Shown here in pieces: positions 4,830 through 8,837 of a stretch of DNA of 8,837 bases (the first letter of the stretch is position 1; each line of letters opens with the position of its first letter). The translations under genes and the position numbers were made by a program. Under the pieces are notes generated by a model, which made no database searches, had not been told where the DNA came from, and worked only from the letters and a program-made list of their open reading frames with translations. Location: positions 1 through 8,837 of the forward strand of contig MNEO01000043.1 in NCBI GenBank assembly GCA_001917735.1, read 5' to 3'. The stretch is from Chloroflexi bacterium 13_1_40CM_68_21 (GTDB taxonomy: Bacteria > Chloroflexota > Limnocylindria > P2-11E).

Positions 4830-6341
4830 TCAGAGCGCGAGCGGTGCCAGCGCTTCCTCCAGCTTGCGTTGCCGTTCCATCCCCGCGGCGAGCCGCGCGT
4901 GCGCCTCGGGGCGCGGCCGGAACGTGGGCCCCAGCGGCACGCGCACCGTGGCGATGTCCTTGATGAGCCCGACACGCTCGAGCGCCACGAGCGCCGCCCC
5001 CCGGGCCGAGCCTTCGCCGGCGCCGCTCATGAGCACCGGCCGACCGAGGGCGTCGGCAAGCAGCTGCATGAGCCACGGCAGCTGCAGCAGCGTTCCGCCG
5101 GTCCCGATCACGCGCTGCACCCCCGGTAGGGCCGCGTCGACGACCTGCCAGAGTCGCGCGGCCCGATAGACGACGCCTTCGAGCATCGCCCGCGCGATCG
5201 CCTCGGGTCCGGTCGCGAGACCGATCCCGGCGATCGCGGCGCGCGCCGCGTCGTTCCAGGTCGGGCTGCGGTCGCCCGCCAGAAGCGGGAGCGCCGTCAG
5301 GCCATCGGCATCCACATTCGATCGCCAGAGCGCCGCCGGATCGACCGAGGGGAACGTCTCTCGCAGCCACGCGATCACGTTGCCGCCGCTCGAGAGCGCG
5401 CCGCCCGCCACCACGCGGCGGGTGTCGAGGTGATAGGTCCAGCCGCCGCGAACGACGGGCGGTTCGTCGGTCGCGAAGATCACCCGGATGGCGCCCGAGG
5501 TGCCGAGGAAGAGCGCCGCGGTGTCGCGGCCGATCGCGCCCGCGCCGACGTTCGAACACGCGCCGTCACCGATCGCCGGCACCCACGGAACGCGCGCGAG
5601 GGCGGGCCAGCGTTTCGCGAACTGCGGCCGCAGAGCGAGGAGCGGCTCGTCTGAGATCGTCGAGAGGGCCCCCGTGCGGATCCGGAGGTGCGCGAGGACC
5701 GGCTCGTCCCAGGCGCGCCGGCGCTGGTCGTAGAGGCCGGTCGCCGATGCCATGCCATGCGCGGCGCGCGTGCCCGGAAAGAGGCGGAAATAGAGGTACT
5801 CCCCGAGAGACATCCACTTCGCCGTGCGCGCGAACGCGGTCGGATCGGCGTCGCGCAGGTAGCGCAGCTTCGCGGGAAGGTACGACGCATGGAACGTGCA
5901 GCCGGTGCGCGCGTGCGTGGCGACCGGGTCGAGCTCGGCGCGCAAGGCGGCCGCGGAATTGCGCGCGCGGGTATCCGCCCAGGTCAGCACGCGGGTCGTC
6001 GGCCGGCCGCGTTCATCGACGCCCATGACGCTGTGCCAGAACGTCGACGTCGCGACGACGGCGATGTCTTTGGCGCGACGGCCAGCGCGCGCCAGCGTCT
6101 CGTCGATCGCGTCCGCCGTGGCGCGCACGCGCTCGTCGGGATCGAGGGTGGCCTCCCCGTCGCTCGCCGTACGCAGCGGCCGGTCACGACGCGCGACGGC
6201 GTTCGCGACGGGACGGCCGCGCACGTCGAAGAGGAAACAGCGCAGCCCGGAGGTTCCGATGTCGATAGCGATAACGAGCGGCGCTTTGGCTTCACGAAGC
6301 GGGATCGCGAGCGGCTCGCGTGCGTGTGCCGCCGTCCTCAT
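4830..6341 (-). CDS. gntK: FGGY-family carbohydrate kinase, probable gluconokinase
   Basis: The 503-residue product has the two-domain FGGY kinase layout, and its motifs best match gluconokinase: gluconate + ATP to 6-phosphogluconate, in the cytoplasm. The N-terminal phosphate-binding motif is AIDIGTSGLRC (25-35). GCTFHASYLPAKLRYL (147-162) and KWMSLGEYLYFRLF (175-188) resemble gluconokinase segments. The catalytic base should be Asp259 in IGDGACSNVGAG (257-268), followed by the ATPase-type LFLGTSGA. The segment GGALSSGGNVIAWLR and the C-terminal GTGGTLLQLPWLMQLLAD complete the family. About 20 residues precede the usual start of the fold. No other in-frame start is obvious, and no strong Shine-Dalgarno precedes the ATG at 6339-6341. 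It lies 26 bp after the transketolase stop, so the two are probably co-transcribed. The main alternative is xylulokinase or another FGGY pentose kinase, because substrate residues cannot be judged by eye. Confidence 0.85.
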   Translation of the reverse strand: MRTAAHAREPLAIPLREAKAPLVIAIDIGTSGLRCFLFDVRGRPVANAVARRDRPLRTASDGEATLDPDERVRATADAIDETLARAGRRAKDIAVVATSTFWHSVMGVDERGRPTTRVLTWADTRARNSAAALRAELDPVATHARTGCTFHASYLPAKLRYLRDADPTAFARTAKWMSLGEYLYFRLFPGTRAAHGMASATGLYDQRRRAWDEPVLAHLRIRTGALSTISDEPLLALRPQFAKRWPALARVPWVPAIGDGACSNVGAGAIGRDTAALFLGTSGAIRVIFATDEPPVVRGGWTYHLDTRRVVAGGALSSGGNVIAWLRETFPSVDPAALWRSNVDADGLTALPLLAGDRSPTWNDAARAAIAGIGLATGPEAIARAMLEGVVYRAARLWQVVDAALPGVQRVIGTGGTLLQLPWLMQLLADALGRPVLMSGAGEGSARGAALVALERVGLIKDIATVRVPLGPTFRPRPEAHARLAAGMERQRKLEEALAPLAL

Positions 6342-6367
6342 GGCGGCGGAGTATGAGCGCGCGCTGG

Positions 6368-8227
6368 TTAGAGCAATGCCTTCACCGCGCGCACGATGTG
6401 GACCGTGCTGATGCCCGCATCGTCGAGGAGCTCAGCGGGCTTTCCGGATCCGGGCATCTTGCGGACGGCGAGGTGCCGGTACCGGATCTCGCGAACGCCC
6501 TTTTCGGCGAGCGCGGCGAGCACCGCGTCGCCGATCCCGCCCTCAGCCCAGTGATCCTCAACGACGACGAACCGCCCGCCGGTCACCTTCGCCGCGTCCG
6601 CCAACGCGTCGGCATCGATCGGCTTGACCGTGTAGAGATCGATCACGCGCACGACGATGTCCTGACTCGCGAGGACGTCGTAGGCCTTGACCGCCTCGTG
6701 CAGCGTGATGCCCGCCGCGACGATCGTGACGCGGTCCTTCTCCGAACCGCGGACGACTTTGCACCAGCCGATCGGGAACTCCTCGCTCGTGCCATAGAGC
6801 ACGGGCGTCTTCTCCCGCGTGGTGCGCATGTAGGTGATGCCCTTGCGGTCGGCCATCTGCGCGACGAGCCGCGCGGTCTGGTTGCCGTCGCACGGGTAGA
6901 GGACCGTGCTGCCGTGGACGGCCCGCATCATCGCGAGGTCCTCGAGCCCCATCTGCGACGGGCCATCCTCGCCGATCGAGACACCGGCGTGCGACCCGGC
7001 GAGGCGGATGTCGGCGCGCGAGACCGCGGCCATCCGGATGAAGTCGTACGCGCGGGTGAAGAACGCCGCGAACGTCGACGCGAAGGGCACGAGACCCGTG
7101 ACCTGCATGCCCACGGCGGCCGCGACCATCTGCTGCTCCGCGATGTACATCTCGAAGAAACGCTCCGGCGCGCTCTTCTTGAAGTCCTCGGCGTGCGTCG
7201 AGTTCGAGACCTCCGCGTCGAGAACGACGACGTCCTTGCGCGCTGCCCCGAGCGCCGCGAGCGCCTCGCCGTAGGCCTTCCGCGTCGCGATCGGCTCGCT
7301 GTAGGTCTTGAGCGAGATCGAGCCGGTGCGCTGCCTGGGCCGCGGATCCCAGCGTTCGGGCTTCGCGACCGGGAACGTGCGTGACCGGGCCGCGCCGCCG
7401 AGCTCGGCGATGGCCTGCCTCGCCTGCTCGGCATCGAGCGCCTTGCCGTGCCAGCCTTCTTTGTCCTCGAGGAACGACACGCCCTTTCCTTTGATTGTCC
7501 GCGCGAGCACGGCCGTCGGGCGCGCCGCGCCACGTGCGCGTGTGAGCGCGTCGTCGATCTCCGCGAGATCGTGGCCGTCGATCACGATCGGGTCCATACC
7601 GAATGCTCGGACGCGCGCCGCGTACGCCGGCATGTCCCATTCGAGCTCGGTCGGTCCGCGCTGCCCGAGCCGGTTCACGTCGAGGATCGCGGTGAGGTTG
7701 GAAAGTCCTTCGTGCCCGGCGTGATCGAAGGCCTCCCAGATCGAGCCCTCCGCGGTCTCGCTGTCGCCGACCAGGACCCACACGCGGTACGGCGCGTCGA
7801 GCACGCGTTTTCCCGCGAGCGCGATGCCGACGCCGATCGGCAGGCCCTGGCCGAGTGAGCCGGTCGCGACGTCGACCCACGGGAGGATCGGCGTCGGGTG
7901 ACCCTCGAGACGGCTTCCGAGCTTGCGGAAGGTCATGAGCTCATCGTCGTTGATCGCGCCGGCCGCTTTGAACATCGAGTACACAAGTGGAGACGCATGA
8001 CCCTTCGAGAAGATGAGATGGTCGTTCGCCGGATCGTCCGGATGCGCGAAGTCGTAGCGAAGGTGCCCGGCCAGGAGGACGGCGATGAGGTCCGCGGCGG
8101 AGAGCGATGAGGTCGGATGGCCGGACCCGGCCGCAGTGGAGCAGCGAATGCTGTCGATCCGCAGCTGCCGCGCCAGATCACGATAGGTATCGAGCTTCGA
8201 CCCAACTTCCGTGGCGGTGGTGCTCAC
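6368..8227 (-). CDS. tkt: Transketolase, short single-chain (animal-like) type
   Basis: The 619-residue product is a complete thiamine-diphosphate transketolase that transfers two-carbon ketol units between sugar phosphates in the non-oxidative pentose phosphate pathway. Its spacing closely follows the short animal-type enzyme rather than the roughly 660-residue E. coli type. Substrate and cofactor residues include His37 in GSGHPTS, His77 in KGHASP, His110 in EGHP, the GDS...N metal/ThDP motif starting at Gly154 with Asp155 and Asn185, and His260 in WHGK. The catalytic Glu364 lies in YIAEQQM and the conserved SIGEDGPSQM segment follows. The third position of the usual GDG motif is Ser156, a substitution I believe is common in bacterial members of this subgroup. 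The GTG start at 8225-8227 has no visible Shine-Dalgarno, so translation may be leaderless or coupled to the upstream gene 39 bp away. It is followed closely by the gluconokinase gene. Confidence 0.96.
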   Translation of the reverse strand: MSTTATEVGSKLDTYRDLARQLRIDSIRCSTAAGSGHPTSSLSAADLIAVLLAGHLRYDFAHPDDPANDHLIFSKGHASPLVYSMFKAAGAINDDELMTFRKLGSRLEGHPTPILPWVDVATGSLGQGLPIGVGIALAGKRVLDAPYRVWVLVGDSETAEGSIWEAFDHAGHEGLSNLTAILDVNRLGQRGPTELEWDMPAYAARVRAFGMDPIVIDGHDLAEIDDALTRARGAARPTAVLARTIKGKGVSFLEDKEGWHGKALDAEQARQAIAELGGAARSRTFPVAKPERWDPRPRQRTGSISLKTYSEPIATRKAYGEALAALGAARKDVVVLDAEVSNSTHAEDFKKSAPERFFEMYIAEQQMVAAAVGMQVTGLVPFASTFAAFFTRAYDFIRMAAVSRADIRLAGSHAGVSIGEDGPSQMGLEDLAMMRAVHGSTVLYPCDGNQTARLVAQMADRKGITYMRTTREKTPVLYGTSEEFPIGWCKVVRGSEKDRVTIVAAGITLHEAVKAYDVLASQDIVVRVIDLYTVKPIDADALADAAKVTGGRFVVVEDHWAEGGIGDAVLAALAEKGVREIRYRHLAVRKMPGSGKPAELLDDAGISTVHIVRAVKALL

Positions 8228-8266
8228 GGACTGAGGTTACGCCACCACTCGAGGTCGCCGTCCATG

Positions 8267-8837
8267 TCAGCGCCTGGGCGCTCCGAGCAGGATCGGCCAT
8301 TCGCCATCGGTCCAGCCGCCGTCGCGGACCCTTCCGATGTCCGCACCGCCCCACGCCACATAGGTGCAGGTGATGTGGCCGCCGCCGAACTCGGTGACGC
8401 GCTCGAGGGCGTACAAACGCCGGCGCTCGGCCGTGAGCCAGCACCGCATCCGCGCGCAGTCCATCTCCTGATCGCAACGTGGGGCGTTCGCGACCTCGCG
8501 TGGCGCGGCCATGAGCGCGAGGACGGCACCGGTGACACCGATCACGGCCACGGCGGAGGCGAGCCCGGCGCTCGCCCGGACGAAGCCAAGTCGGCGCCGC
8601 GCCGCGGCACCAATGAATGCTCCCGCCGTCGCCGGCACAAAGAGCCAGGAGTCCGAAAGAAAGAGCGAGAAGTAGGCGCCCGCTGTCGCCACCCGGCCCA
8701 GCACGAGAAGTGCGGTGACCAGCAGGAGCGCACTGAAAGCCGCGGCCCACACCGGCCCGTGGGATCTCGCGGGGTCGACGGTCAAGCCGACGACGAGGCC
8801 GCACGAGACGATCACGAGCAGCGCCCAGGGGAAGTAG
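8267..8837 (-). CDS. Multi-pass membrane protein of unknown function with cysteine-containing C-terminal tail, N-terminus outside window
   Basis: The reading frame is open to the right edge, and the residues before the GTG at 8813-8815 (YFPWALL) continue a hydrophobic helix. The real start therefore probably lies outside the window and the gene is partial. Counting from that GTG, hydrophobic segments cover the N-terminus to 13, then about 22-40, 44-72 and 84-104, giving four likely membrane helices. A tail of about 75 residues follows, with four cysteines at 114, 120, 125 and 150 in the context CDQEMDCARMRC and ITCTY. The tail is partly basic and ends RR. I do not recognise the family. The cysteines could form disulfides if the tail is extracytoplasmic, or bind a metal. 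The 39-bp spacing to transketolase suggests shared transcription but no functional link is visible. Confidence 0.72.
   Translation of the reverse strand, partial: YFPWALLVIVSCGLVVGLTVDPARSHGPVWAAAFSALLLVTALLVLGRVATAGAYFSLFLSDSWLFVPATAGAFIGAAARRRLGFVRASAGLASAVAVIGVTGAVLALMAAPREVANAPRCDQEMDCARMRCWLTAERRRLYALERVTEFGGGHITCTYVAWGGADIGRVRDGGWTDGEWPILLGAPRR

Noticed and set aside
6320..7384. A 354-residue plus-strand reading frame antisense to transketolase
   Set aside because: The translation is dominated by Arg, Asp, His and Ala, as expected when the complement of G+C-rich codons is read. It has no recognisable domain and is wholly covered by a well-supported transketolase.
8228..8266. Search for a Shine-Dalgarno or promoter in front of transketolase
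   Set aside because: No purine-rich ribosome site or -35/-10 pair was found in these 39 bases, so no site is annotated.
8269..8282. AGCGCC-TG-GGCGCT inverted repeat at the end of the membrane protein gene considered as a terminator
   Set aside because: It overlaps the stop codon, has a two-base loop and no U tract, and short palindromes of this kind are expected by chance in G+C-rich coding DNA.

Overview
This is a G+C-rich bacterial chromosomal window with very tight gene packing. It has nine protein-coding genes, eight on the minus strand and one small gene on the plus strand. There are no RNA genes, insertion sequences, CRISPR arrays or phage genes. The G+C-rich codons, frequent GTG starts, Pro/Thr-linked surface propeller, animal-type short transketolase and LemA/M48 protease pair would fit a Chloroflexota/Dormibacterota-like or actinobacterium-like soil lineage. 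That placement is inference at low confidence, because no phylogenetic marker gene is present.

Reading in the direction of minus-strand transcription (high to low coordinates), the right half carries a multi-pass membrane protein of unknown function (8267-8837, cut by the window edge), a single-chain transketolase (6368-8227) and an FGGY-type gluconokinase (4830-6341). The last two are separated by only 26 bp. They suggest gluconate entry into the pentose phosphate pathway: gluconate to 6-phosphogluconate, then carbon rearrangement by transketolase. A G+C-rich hairpin follows the kinase gene, and then comes lemA (4212-4772).

The middle is the most unusual part. LemA and the HtpX-like M48 metalloprotease are a frequently paired gene couple, but here they are separated by a small plus-strand gene (3964-4215). 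That gene has the best ribosome binding site in the window and encodes an 83-residue protein I do not recognise. It converges on lemA so tightly that the two stop codons share one CTAG palindrome, and it is divergent from htpX across 96 bp.

The left half is a chain of overlapping genes: htpX-like protease (2947-3867), a membrane-anchored, probably seven-bladed beta-propeller (1946-2950), a family III (CaiB/BaiF) CoA-transferase (753-1961) and a crotonase-superfamily protein (1-756, last few residues outside the window). The overlaps are 4, 16 and 4 bp, so translational coupling is likely. The last two genes form an acyl-CoA module: CoA activation of a carboxylic acid followed by a crotonase-type step. 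That crotonase has the oxyanion-hole motif but lacks both glutamates of classical enoyl-CoA hydratases. I see no clear evidence of a wholly new defence or mobile system. The most interesting items are the split lemA/htpX locus with its unknown small protein, the propeller coupled to the protease, and the glutamate-less crotonase coupled to the CoA-transferase.
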